Assembly: GCA_017577365.1 (NCBI GenBank)
Contig: PKRJ01000045.1
Span: 1-30,468 of the forward strand
Reading direction: 5' to 3'
Length of the DNA: 30,468 nucleotides
From: Gammaproteobacteria bacterium
GTDB taxonomy: Bacteria > Pseudomonadota > Gammaproteobacteria > Steroidobacterales > Rariloculaceae
This document shows positions 23,606-30,468 of this stretch, in pieces; position 1 is the first letter of the stretch; every line of letters begins with the position of its first letter. The notes beneath the pieces are model-generated. The model saw only the letters and a list, made by a program, of their open reading frames with translations. It made no database searches and had not been told where the DNA came from. Made by a program: the position numbers and the translations under genes.

Positions 23606-24403
23606 GTGACCGCCATGTACCGAGTCGAACGCTCGCCTTATCGAATCCAGCGCGACGTGCTGTATGCGTTGCTGTTGCTCGAGCTGTCGTCGCGGTTCGG
23701 CAAGAGCAGGGGCGGCTTCCTCTGGGTGCTCGTCGAGCCGATCGCCCATCTCCTCGTGCCCATATTGATTTTCACTTATATTCGCGCGCGAGCGGTGCCG
23801 GGCGTCGAGTATCCCGTATTCCTGGTCTACGGCTTCCTGCCGTTCCTGCTCTTCAAGGCGATCTGCCTGCAGATCATCGACGGCACGAACGCGAACCAAG
23901 GCCTGTTGTCGTACCGCCAGGTTCTGCTGATGGACGTGTTCATCGCCAAGGCGGTCGGGCACTTCGTGATCCAAGCCGTCGTGTTCTTGGTCGTGCTCGT
24001 GGGGCTCGGCATGCTCGGCTTCCACGTCCTGCCGGTCAGGCCCATCGAGCTCGCGGGCGTGATCGCGATGACGTTCTTGATGGCATTCGGCCTCGGCTTG
24101 CTCTTCGCCGCCGTTGCGAGCCTCGTTCCCGACGCGCGGGCGGCGATCAAGATCCTGTTCATGCCGCTCTATTTCGCGTCCGGCATCCTGTTCCCGGTGA
24201 CGCGTTTCCCCGACCACTGGGTGCAAATCCTCTCGATCAATCCCGTCCTGCATCTCGTGGAACTGTCCCGTGTCGCGGCTGTCGAGGGCTATAGGCCGAT
24301 GCCGTACACGAGCATCCTGTATCCTTTGGCGCTCGGCATGGTCACCACCCTGATCGGCTTGATGCTGTACAGGCAGCGGTTCCTGACGAAGGTGACGATG
24401 TGA
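23606..24403 (+). CDS. kpsM: Capsule polysaccharide ABC transporter permease (KpsM-like)
   Basis: Inner-membrane permease of an ABC-2 type exporter that moves lipid-linked capsular polysaccharide out of the cytoplasm. The 265-residue product is close to E. coli KpsM (258). It starts with a short amphipathic N terminus (RSPYRIQRDVLYALLLLELSSRF), has about six hydrophobic segments, and keeps the family features GGFLWVLVEPIAHLLVP near residues 35-51 and FASGILFPVTRFPDHW with INPVLHLVELSR near the C terminus. Start is GTG 23606 or ATG 23615; -10-like sequences immediately upstream suggest a leaderless message. Its TGA overlaps the GTG of kpsT by four bases, indicating coupled translation with its ATPase. 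It is first of a four-gene operon. Confidence 0.93.
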   Translation: MTAMYRVERSPYRIQRDVLYALLLLELSSRFGKSRGGFLWVLVEPIAHLLVPILIFTYIRARAVPGVEYPVFLVYGFLPFLLFKAICLQIIDGTNANQGLLSYRQVLLMDVFIAKAVGHFVIQAVVFLVVLVGLGMLGFHVLPVRPIELAGVIAMTFLMAFGLGLLFAAVASLVPDARAAIKILFMPLYFASGILFPVTRFPDHWVQILSINPVLHLVELSRVAAVEGYRPMPYTSILYPLALGMVTTLIGLMLYRQRFLTKVTM

Positions 24404-25266
24404 TCCGTTTGGAGAACGTCACGAAGTCGTACCTGACGCTGCGCGGCCGCAAGGTCGTGTTCCGCAACTTTTGGCTCGACATTCCGGAAGGGCGCAACGT
24501 CGGGCTGATCGGACGCAACGGCGCCGGGAAGTCGACGCTGATGCGGCTGATCAGCGCGGTGGATTTCCCGGACTCGGGGAAGATCACGACGAGCGCGCGG
24601 CTTTCGTGGCCCGTCGGTCTTACCGGAGGCCTGCAGAAGAGCCTCACGGGACGCGACAACGTGAAGTTCGTCTGCCGCATCCATGGCGTGCGCAAGTCCG
24701 GCATCGCGGATAAGATTCGCTTCGTGCAGGATTTCGCCGAGCTCGGCGACTATTTCGATCAGCCGGTCTCGAGCTATTCCTCCGGAATGCGCGCGCGCCT
24801 CGCGTTCGGGCTCAGCATGGCCTTCGACTTCGACTACTACCTGATCGACGAGGTGATGGCGGTCGGCGACGCGAGGTTCAAGCAGAAGAGCGCGGACGTC
24901 TTCAAGGAGCGGCTGCAGAACTCGAAGATCATCCTGGTCTCGCACAACATGCGCCGCATCCAGAAGATGTGCGATATCGTCGTCCATCTCGACCGCGGCC
25001 GGGCGACGATCTACGAAAACGTGGTGGAAGGGATCGCCGCGTACCACGCCGCGGGCGGCGTCGACGGCAAGAGAGCCGCCGCGATCGACGCCGAGGACGA
25101 CGAGCTCGAAGCCGTCGGGGGCACCGAGCCGCGGGCCGGCGCGTCGAGCGGGGTAGCGCAGGAGGCAGCCGAAGCCGATGACGCGGCGGCGCTCGAGCGC
25201 CGCCGCGCGAGAGTGGCCAGAAGAACGGCACGCGCCGCCCGGCAAGCCGCCGGAGGGGGCAAGTGA
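24400..25266 (+). CDS. kpsT: Capsule polysaccharide ABC transporter ATP-binding protein (KpsT-like) with C-terminal tail
   Basis: ATPase partner of KpsM. Walker A GRNGAGKS (38-45), ABC signature YSSGMRARL (126-134), Walker B YYLIDE (146-151) and the switch His182 (VSHNM) are intact. The region up to about residue 220 covers the whole of E. coli KpsT (about 220 residues). Beyond it is a 68-residue extension, first acidic (AEDDELEAV, EAAEADDAAA) and then strongly basic (ERRRARVARRTARAARQ). This is not like the carbohydrate-binding C-terminal domain of Wzt, which is larger and beta-rich. GTG at 24400 overlaps the kpsM stop (GTGA), and the kpsE GTG overlaps this stop (GTGA at 25263-25266). The tail's function is unknown. 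Confidence 0.94.
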   Translation: MIRLENVTKSYLTLRGRKVVFRNFWLDIPEGRNVGLIGRNGAGKSTLMRLISAVDFPDSGKITTSARLSWPVGLTGGLQKSLTGRDNVKFVCRIHGVRKSGIADKIRFVQDFAELGDYFDQPVSSYSSGMRARLAFGLSMAFDFDYYLIDEVMAVGDARFKQKSADVFKERLQNSKIILVSHNMRRIQKMCDIVVHLDRGRATIYENVVEGIAAYHAAGGVDGKRAAAIDAEDDELEAVGGTEPRAGASSGVAQEAAEADDAAALERRRARVARRTARAARQAAGGGK

Positions 25267-26372
25267 AGCGGGTCCTGGTCTGGCTCAGCCCGCGCAATCT
25301 ACGAATCGGGCTCATCGCGATACCGTGGCTCGCGGCGGCCGCATACCTGCACCTGTTCGCCGCCGACCGCTACGTCTCCGAATCCATCGTCGCGATCCGC
25401 TCCGAAGGGCAGCAGGCGATGCCGATCGGCATGGATGCGTTGTCCGCGCTCTTCGGCAGCACCGCGGCGTCCCGCGAGGATCAGCACATGCTGGCCGCGC
25501 ACATCCTGTCGATGGACATGCTGCGTCAGCTCGACGAGCGGCTCGACCTCCGGGAACATTTCAGCCGTCCGAGGCTGGACTTCGTCTTCGCGTTGGACGA
25601 GGACGCAACGCAAGAGGAGTTCCTCGAGTACTATCGCAAGCGAGTCGAGGTCAAGGTCGATCCCGAGTCGGGCCTGCTGACGATCCGGACCCAGGGTTTC
25701 ACACCCGAACTCGCCCAGGACATCAACCGTCTCGTCGTCGAGATCAGCGAGCGGTTCATCAACGAGAGCTCGCATCGGCTCGCGCGCGACCAGATGAGGT
25801 TCGCCGAAGGCGAGCTGCAGAAGGCGCGCGAAGCGCTGGACGAAGTGCGGAGTCGACTGACCGAGTTCCAAAGGAAGCACGGCGTGCTCGATCCGTCCGC
25901 GCAGGCCATGGCCAACACCGGGCTCACCGCCGAGCTGCAGGCCGCGCTCGCTCGTCAAGAGGCCGAGCTCAAGGCTTTGCTCGCCTATCTCAACGACGAT
26001 GCGCCGCAAGTTCAGGCGCTCGAAGCTCAGATTGCGGGCCTTCGTGCCCAGCTCGAGACCGAGCGGCTGCGCGGGCTGACGAGCGACGAAGGCACCAGCC
26101 TCAACGTGCTGGTGGGCGACTATCAGGAGCTGCTCGCGGAGCTCGAGTTCGTGCAGGACGCGTATCGCGGCGCCTTGACGGCGCTCGAGACCGCGCGCAT
26201 CGAGTCGACGCGCAAGCTCAAGAGCCTCGTCCTGGTCGAGTCGCCGGCGCTGCCCGAGTCCGCCGAGTATCCGCGAAGGGCGTACGTGCTGTTCGCGTTG
26301 CTGATGGGGCTCCTGCTCGTCTACGGCATCGGGCGGCTCATCGTGGCCACTATCGAGGATCATCTGGAATGA
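25263..26372 (+). CDS. kpsE: Capsule export inner-membrane PCP protein (KpsE-like)
   Basis: A polysaccharide co-polymerase (PCP-3) protein that spans the periplasm and connects KpsMT to the outer-membrane exit. The 369-residue product (E. coli KpsE 382) has a transmembrane helix near each end: about 13-34 (LRIGLIAIPWLAAAAYLHLF) and about 341-361 (AYVLFALLMGLLLVYGIGRLI). Between them lies a long periplasmic region with extended coiled-coil helices at roughly 165-300. The family motif before the second helix is present as PALPESAEYPRRA. GTG at 25263 overlaps the kpsT stop, and its own TGA overlaps the kpsD ATG (ATGA at 26369-26372), so the exporter genes are translated as a tight set. Confidence 0.92.
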   Translation: MKRVLVWLSPRNLRIGLIAIPWLAAAAYLHLFAADRYVSESIVAIRSEGQQAMPIGMDALSALFGSTAASREDQHMLAAHILSMDMLRQLDERLDLREHFSRPRLDFVFALDEDATQEEFLEYYRKRVEVKVDPESGLLTIRTQGFTPELAQDINRLVVEISERFINESSHRLARDQMRFAEGELQKAREALDEVRSRLTEFQRKHGVLDPSAQAMANTGLTAELQAALARQEAELKALLAYLNDDAPQVQALEAQIAGLRAQLETERLRGLTSDEGTSLNVLVGDYQELLAELEFVQDAYRGALTALETARIESTRKLKSLVLVESPALPESAEYPRRAYVLFALLMGLLLVYGIGRLIVATIEDHLE

Positions 26373-28108
26373 TTCGATCTCCCGCTCGCTGTAAGCGCTG
26401 GTGGGCGGCCTTCGTGCTGCTCGCCGTTGCGCCGTTCTGCGTTGCGCAGCAGCGGCCGACGGACGACATCTCGACCTTGATGCTCGGGCAACAGAACGGC
26501 GACGCCGCGGCCGCCGCGCGCGTGCGTGCCGCTCGCGAAGCCGAAGCCGAGCAAGCCGCGGCACTCGCCGAGACACCCGAGCCGACCGACGCCGCGTCGC
26601 TGCTCGGCACCCGCTACAGCCCGGCCGAGAACGCGATGTTCGGCGCGCAGCTCTTCCAGCCCGGCATGGCGAAGACCTACGGGCAGGGCTTCAACGAGGA
26701 TTACACGCTCGCGATCGGCGACCGCGTCTCGCTGCGGATGTGGGGCGCGTTCTCGTACGAGGACGTGCAGACCGTCGACCCGCAGGGCAACCTGTTCCTG
26801 CCGAACGTCGGACCCATCCGCGTCGCCGGCGTCCGGAACAGAGATCTGAACGACGTCGTGCGTGCCGCGATACGCGAGGTGTATCGCTCGAACGTCGACG
26901 TCTATGCGTCGCTCGAGGCGTCACAGCCGGTGCGCGTTTTCGTCACGGGCTACGTGCGCGCGCCGGGCCAGTATGCCGGCGTCGCGGCCGACTCGGTGCT
27001 CGATTTCCTGTTGCGCGCCGGCGGCGTCGATCCGGACCGCGGCAGCTACATCGATATCCGGCTCCTGCGCGGCGGCCAGGTCAGGGCCTCGTTCAACCTC
27101 TACGATTTCCTGATCGAAGGGCGGCTCGAGCAAGTGCAGCTTCAGGACGGCGATACGATCGTCGTCGCGGGCCGACACAACTCGGCTCGCGTCACCGGAG
27201 AGGTGTTCAACGCATACGGCTTCGAGTTCACGACGCCCACGATCTCGGCCGCCGAGCTGCTCGCGCTCGCGCGGCCGAGGCCGGGAGCCACGCACGTCAG
27301 CATCACTCACAAGACCGGGACCGAGCAGTTCGGCGAGTACTATGCGATCGACGAGCTCGACGGCGTTTTCCTCGCCTCCGGCGACGAGATGGCCGTCGTC
27401 GCCGATCGAACCGTTCGCACGATCCTCGTGCGCGTCGACGGTGCGGTCGAGAGCTCGCGCGTGCTGACATTGCCTTATGGCTCCAGGCTTGCCGACGCGC
27501 TCGAGCGCGTGACCCCGATGCCCGAAGCGAACATGGAGGCCGTGCAGCTCTTCCGCGAGTCCGTGCGGGAAAGGCAGCGGGAGATGATCGAGGTCTCGCT
27601 GCGTGTGCTCGAGCGGCTCGCGCTGACGTCGCGATCGACGACGAGCGAGGAGGCCGCGCTTCGCGCGCAGGAAGCCGAGCAGATCATGCGTTTCATCGAG
27701 CGCGCGCGCACCGTCGAGCCGCGCGGGCAGATCGTGCTCGCGGGCCGCGAGAAGGCGATGGAGACGCTGCTCGCGGACGGTGACGTGATCCACATTCCCG
27801 AGAGAAGCTCTCTCGTGATGGTGCACGGCGAGGTCACCTACCCGAGCGCGATCGCGTACGACAGCCGCTCGCGCGTCTCCGACTACATCGAGCTTGCGGG
27901 CGGGACTACGCAGCGCAAGCGAGACACGAGGATTCTGCTGCTGCGGCAGGACGGCACGTTCGTCGAGGATGTGCGGGCGAGACCCGAGCCCGGCGACGAG
28001 ATCCTCGTGCTGCCGAGCGTCGGTACTCGCAACATCGAGGTCGCGCGAGGCATTTCGGAGATCCTGTTCCAGCTCGCGGTCGTCGCGCGCGTCGCGCTCG
28101 ATCTGTAG
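26369..28108 (+). CDS. kpsD: Polysaccharide export protein, KpsD-like OPX
   Basis: Periplasmic/outer-membrane export protein through which capsule leaves the cell, working with KpsE. The 579-residue product (E. coli KpsD 558) has a signal peptide ending CVA before QQR (about residue 26). There is no true lipobox, consistent with the KpsD rather than Wza type. A Poly_export domain follows at about 105-175 (DYTLAIGDRVSLRMWG to VDPQGNLFLPNVGPIRV), then SLBB-type segments, clearest at about 190-240 (VFVTGYVRAPGQYAG) and about 485-535 (VMVHGEVTYPSAIAY). The frame is open upstream across kpsE, but ATG at 26369 is chosen for the ATGA overlap and the signal peptide that follows. It ends 19 bp from a convergent phosphonate gene. 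Confidence 0.92.
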   Translation: MIRSPARCKRWWAAFVLLAVAPFCVAQQRPTDDISTLMLGQQNGDAAAAARVRAAREAEAEQAAALAETPEPTDAASLLGTRYSPAENAMFGAQLFQPGMAKTYGQGFNEDYTLAIGDRVSLRMWGAFSYEDVQTVDPQGNLFLPNVGPIRVAGVRNRDLNDVVRAAIREVYRSNVDVYASLEASQPVRVFVTGYVRAPGQYAGVAADSVLDFLLRAGGVDPDRGSYIDIRLLRGGQVRASFNLYDFLIEGRLEQVQLQDGDTIVVAGRHNSARVTGEVFNAYGFEFTTPTISAAELLALARPRPGATHVSITHKTGTEQFGEYYAIDELDGVFLASGDEMAVVADRTVRTILVRVDGAVESSRVLTLPYGSRLADALERVTPMPEANMEAVQLFRESVRERQREMIEVSLRVLERLALTSRSTTSEEAALRAQEAEQIMRFIERARTVEPRGQIVLAGREKAMETLLADGDVIHIPERSSLVMVHGEVTYPSAIAYDSRSRVSDYIELAGGTTQRKRDTRILLLRQDGTFVEDVRARPEPGDEILVLPSVGTRNIEVARGISEILFQLAVVARVALDL

Positions 28109-28127
28109 CGGTTCGGCGCCGGCGGCG

Positions 28128-29279
28128 CTAGAGCCCGAGCGCGTCGAGCGCTTCGGCAACGATCGCCTTCGCCTCGTCCTCGGACGCTTGTCGCACGTTG
28201 TTCTCGGCCCTGCCCGGCGCGAACATCTCGTGCGCAAGCGCCATGATCGAGCTGCGCTCGGGTAGGCGCGCCGCGAGCCGCTCTCGCATTCCGAGCTCCT
28301 CGAGCAGCGCGCCGAGCCTTGCGGCGAGATCGTCCGTGCTGCCGTGGCCGAGAGCGCGGGCGAGCGCATCGAGCCGCCCGTCGTCGTGCGCGGCGTTGAA
28401 CCTGAGGAGCGCCGGGAGCGTGAAGCTGCACGCGAGGCCGTGCGGCAGGCCGAAGCGCGCCGTCAGCGGATAGGAGATGGCGTGCGCCAGCGCGGTTCGC
28501 GTCTGGCTGATTGCGAGGCCTGCGAGCACGCTCGCCTGCATCATGTCCGCGCGCGCCTCGAGATCGTTCGGCTCGCGCACCGCGCGCGGCAGCGCGGCCA
28601 GCGAAAGCTCGAGCGACTTCGTCACGAGCGCGAGGCTCGCGGGATTCGCGTTGCGGTTCCATGCGGATTCGAGCGCGTGCGAGATCGCGTCGAGCCCGGA
28701 CGAGACCGTGATCTCCTCCGGTAGGTCGAGCGTGAGCGTGGGATCGAGCAGCGCGAGCCGCGGATAGAGATCCAAGCCTGCGATCGACCGCTTCTTGTGC
28801 GCGTCGTAATCCCAGACGGTGCCGAACGGCGTGACCTCGGCTCCGGTGCCGGAGGTCGTCGGCATCGCGATCAGCGGCAACGCGGCAGGGCCCGATTGCC
28901 CTTCGTCGGCGAGTAGCTTCGCGAGCGACGTGCCCGCCGGCCAGGCCAGCAAGCGGGCGAGGGCCTTGGCCGAGTCGATTGTGCTGCCGCCGCCGAGCGC
29001 GATCAGCGCATCGGGCGAGCGTGGACGAAGACGTTCGGCCTGCGACTCGACGTGCCTCATCGCCGGGTTGGGCGCGACGTCGTCCACGACTGCGACGAGC
29101 CGGTTGCCGAGTGCGCGCTCGATCGTCGCGACGAGCCCGCGCCGCGCGAAGCCGGGCGACGTGACGAGCGCGACGCGGTCGAACGAGACGTGCTCGGCGA
29201 GCCGCTCCAGTGCGCCCGGTGCGAAGACGATCTTGACCGGGTTGTGGAAGATCCACGGCTGCGCGGACATAGTGGTCAC
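28128..29279 (-). CDS. Iron-containing alcohol dehydrogenase, probable phosphonoacetaldehyde reductase
   Basis: A group III Fe-dependent alcohol dehydrogenase of 383 residues. It has the NAD(P)-binding GGGST at 96-100, the family signature PTTSGTGAEVTPF (140-152), and metal ligands Asp197, His201 (GLDAISHALES), His266 and His280 (LPHG). On sequence alone it is one of many Fe-ADHs. Its coupling to a phosphonopyruvate decarboxylase makes phosphonoacetaldehyde the likely substrate, giving 2-hydroxyethylphosphonate, as described for PhpC/FomC-type enzymes. The decarboxylase stop overlaps its first possible start as GTGA (29279-29276); ATG at 29270 is an alternative start nine bases later. It is convergent with kpsD, with 19 bp between stops. 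Enzyme class is secure; substrate is inferred from context. Confidence 0.85.
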   Translation of the reverse strand: MTTMSAQPWIFHNPVKIVFAPGALERLAEHVSFDRVALVTSPGFARRGLVATIERALGNRLVAVVDDVAPNPAMRHVESQAERLRPRSPDALIALGGGSTIDSAKALARLLAWPAGTSLAKLLADEGQSGPAALPLIAMPTTSGTGAEVTPFGTVWDYDAHKKRSIAGLDLYPRLALLDPTLTLDLPEEITVSSGLDAISHALESAWNRNANPASLALVTKSLELSLAALPRAVREPNDLEARADMMQASVLAGLAISQTRTALAHAISYPLTARFGLPHGLACSFTLPALLRFNAAHDDGRLDALARALGHGSTDDLAARLGALLEELGMRERLAARLPERSSIMALAHEMFAPGRAENNVRQASEDEAKAIVAEALDALGL

Positions 29280-30439
29280 TGCGTGTCAGCGCTGCGGGAC
29301 GAGGATTCGGGGATCCGGAGACCGAGTCGCTTCATCAGCGCGTCGCGATTCTCGAGCGGCGTCGACGTCGGTCGGCCGAGATTGGAGCGGGAGCCGATGC
29401 GCACCTTCACCTCGAGCAGCGCAGGACCTTCCACCTGTCGCAACATTGCGACGCTTTCACGAAGCGCTTCGAGCGTCGAGACCGACGACGCGTGCCGATA
29501 GCCGCACGCACGCGCGATCGTCGGAAAGTCGATCTCGTGCCCGACCGTCGGCTGCCCGCCGACCGACTCGTGCGAGCCGTTGTTGATGACGACGTGCAGG
29601 AGATTCGTGAGCCCCGAGTTGCCGATGACCGCGAGCGATCCCATATGCATGATCGCCGAGCCGTCACCGTCGAGACAGACGACGCGGCGCGCCGGCTGGG
29701 AGCGCGCGAGACCCATCGCGATCGACGCCGTGTGGCCCATGCCGCCGACAGTGAGGAAATCGTTACCCGGCACGCCGGTGGCTTTCCGGTGCTCGAAGAG
29801 CTCGCGCGAGGTCTTGCCGGTGGTAGATACCACGACGTCGGTCGGATCGAGCGCGTCGACGATCGCTTTGACCGCGTCCTCTCGCGTCATCGGGAAATCG
29901 ATCGGCCGGTTGGCGCGCAGCGTGTAGCGCTCGAACGCTCCCGCGCGGACGAGCAGCGCGGCGGGTCCCATGCGCTCCCGCATCGACTCGCACGCCGCGG
30001 AGATGAGAGCGGCCGGATCCTTCGTCGACGCATCTAGCACCCGCCAGGGAATCTCCATCGCGTCGAGAAGGTCGGTCATGATCCGGCCCTGCTTGACGTG
30101 CTGCGGCTCATCCTTGACGCCCGGCTCTCCGCGCCAGCCGATCACGAGGAGCATTGGGATGCTGTAGACCTCGGGGTCGGCGAGGGACAACAGGGGATTC
30201 ACGCCGTTGCCGATCCCCGAGTTCTGCATGTAGACGAGCGCCGGCTCGCCGGTGCCGAGGAAGTGACCGACTGCGAGCGCGACTGCGTTACCCTCGTTGG
30301 CCGCGATCACGTGGTCGGCCGCGGGGACTTGGTCCGTGATGTAGGCGCAGAAATCCTTGAGGAGCGAGTCCGGGACTCCGGTGAAGAACCTGAGGCCTTG
30401 TTTCCGGAGCTCCTCGTAGACGGCGGCACAGCTTGGCAT
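29276..30439 (-). CDS. aepY: Phosphonopyruvate decarboxylase
   Basis: A thiamine-diphosphate enzyme that decarboxylates 3-phosphonopyruvate to phosphonoacetaldehyde, pulling the unfavourable PEP mutase step forward in phosphonate biosynthesis. The 387-residue product has the N-terminal GVPDSLLKDFCAYI, Glu49 in AANEGNA (cofactor activation), and NSGIGNGVNPLLSL with WRGEPGVKDEPQHV, all characteristic of Ppd. The TPP/Mg motif runs from GDGS at 258 to NN at 286-287. These features favour Ppd over sulfopyruvate decarboxylase or acetolactate synthase. ATG at 30439 overlaps the stop of an upstream frame (TGATG), and its own TGA overlaps the reductase start. PEP mutase (aepX) is expected just beyond the window. 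Confidence 0.93.
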   Translation of the reverse strand: MPSCAAVYEELRKQGLRFFTGVPDSLLKDFCAYITDQVPAADHVIAANEGNAVALAVGHFLGTGEPALVYMQNSGIGNGVNPLLSLADPEVYSIPMLLVIGWRGEPGVKDEPQHVKQGRIMTDLLDAMEIPWRVLDASTKDPAALISAACESMRERMGPAALLVRAGAFERYTLRANRPIDFPMTREDAVKAIVDALDPTDVVVSTTGKTSRELFEHRKATGVPGNDFLTVGGMGHTASIAMGLARSQPARRVVCLDGDGSAIMHMGSLAVIGNSGLTNLLHVVINNGSHESVGGQPTVGHEIDFPTIARACGYRHASSVSTLEALRESVAMLRQVEGPALLEVKVRIGSRSNLGRPTSTPLENRDALMKRLGLRIPESSSRSADTQ

Positions 30440-30468
30440 CAGCGAGTGCCCGGGATCAGGTCCAGAAC
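30439..30468 (-). CDS. 3' end of an upstream gene, unidentified
   Basis: On the minus strand a frame open from the window edge reads VLDLIPGTR and ends with TGA at 30441-30439, whose A is also the A of the decarboxylase ATG (TGATG). The tight overlap suggests a co-translated upstream gene. PEP mutase or a nucleotidyltransferase would be expected from the pathway, but nine residues cannot identify it. Confidence 0.35.
   Translation of the reverse strand, partial: VLDLIPGTR

Noticed and set aside
25178..26368. Upstream extension of the kpsD frame across kpsE
   Set aside because: Extension is a shadow of kpsE in another frame; the signal peptide after ATG 26369 and the ATGA overlap mark the true start.

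Overview
The window is G+C-rich DNA (about two thirds G+C by eye) from a Proteobacterium, most likely a member of the Gammaproteobacteria. The chain tig-clpP-clpX-lon-hupB-(tRNAs)-ppiD followed by fabI, and the mltD / methyltransferase / rnhA / dnaQ group, are conserved gammaproteobacterial neighbourhoods. The genus cannot be named from the sequence alone. Coding density is high, and GTG and TTG starts and 4-bp stop/start overlaps are frequent.

Layout. (a) 1-423: the 3' end of a prolyl-oligopeptidase-family gene. (b) 506-9773: a protein quality-control block on the + strand. It holds tRNA-Leu(UAG), trigger factor, ClpP, ClpX, Lon, HU, tRNA-Val(UAC), tRNA-Asp(GUC), a cluster of palindromes, and PpiD with a strong terminator. 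(c) 9773-12404, - strand: enoyl-ACP reductase FabI and a three-LysM MltD lipoprotein. (d) 12554-14770, + strand: methyltransferase, RNase HI, DNA polymerase III epsilon. (e) 14912-20687, + strand: sugar-nucleotide and capsule genes, namely a TviB/WbpO-type UDP-sugar dehydrogenase, a UDP-glucuronate-type 4-epimerase, phosphoglucose isomerase with no ordinary start codon, and a Wzi-type outer-membrane protein. (f) 20718-23029, - strand: two tandem WecA-family phosphoglycosyltransferases. (g) 23030-23605: a gene-free divergent control region with perfect palindromes. (h) 23606-28108, + strand: a KpsM-KpsT-KpsE-KpsD-like ABC capsule exporter with overlapping genes. (i) 28128-30468, - strand: phosphonoacetaldehyde reductase and phosphonopyruvate decarboxylase, preceded by the tail of another gene that runs off the window.

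How the genes work together. The left half couples co-translational folding (tig), regulated proteolysis (clpPX, lon), nucleoid protein HU and periplasmic folding (ppiD). The right half is a surface-polysaccharide locus: precursor synthesis (dehydrogenase, epimerase, pgi), lipid-linked initiation (two WecA-like enzymes), export (KpsMTED) and surface retention (Wzi). The most interesting feature is that this locus abuts two consecutive steps of phosphonate biosynthesis (phosphonopyruvate to phosphonoacetaldehyde to 2-hydroxyethylphosphonate). This suggests, as an inference, a capsule or related glycan decorated with a C-P-bonded headgroup. The PEP mutase and transfer enzymes this requires are not in the window. 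No polymerising glycosyltransferase is in the window either, so the locus is seen only in part.
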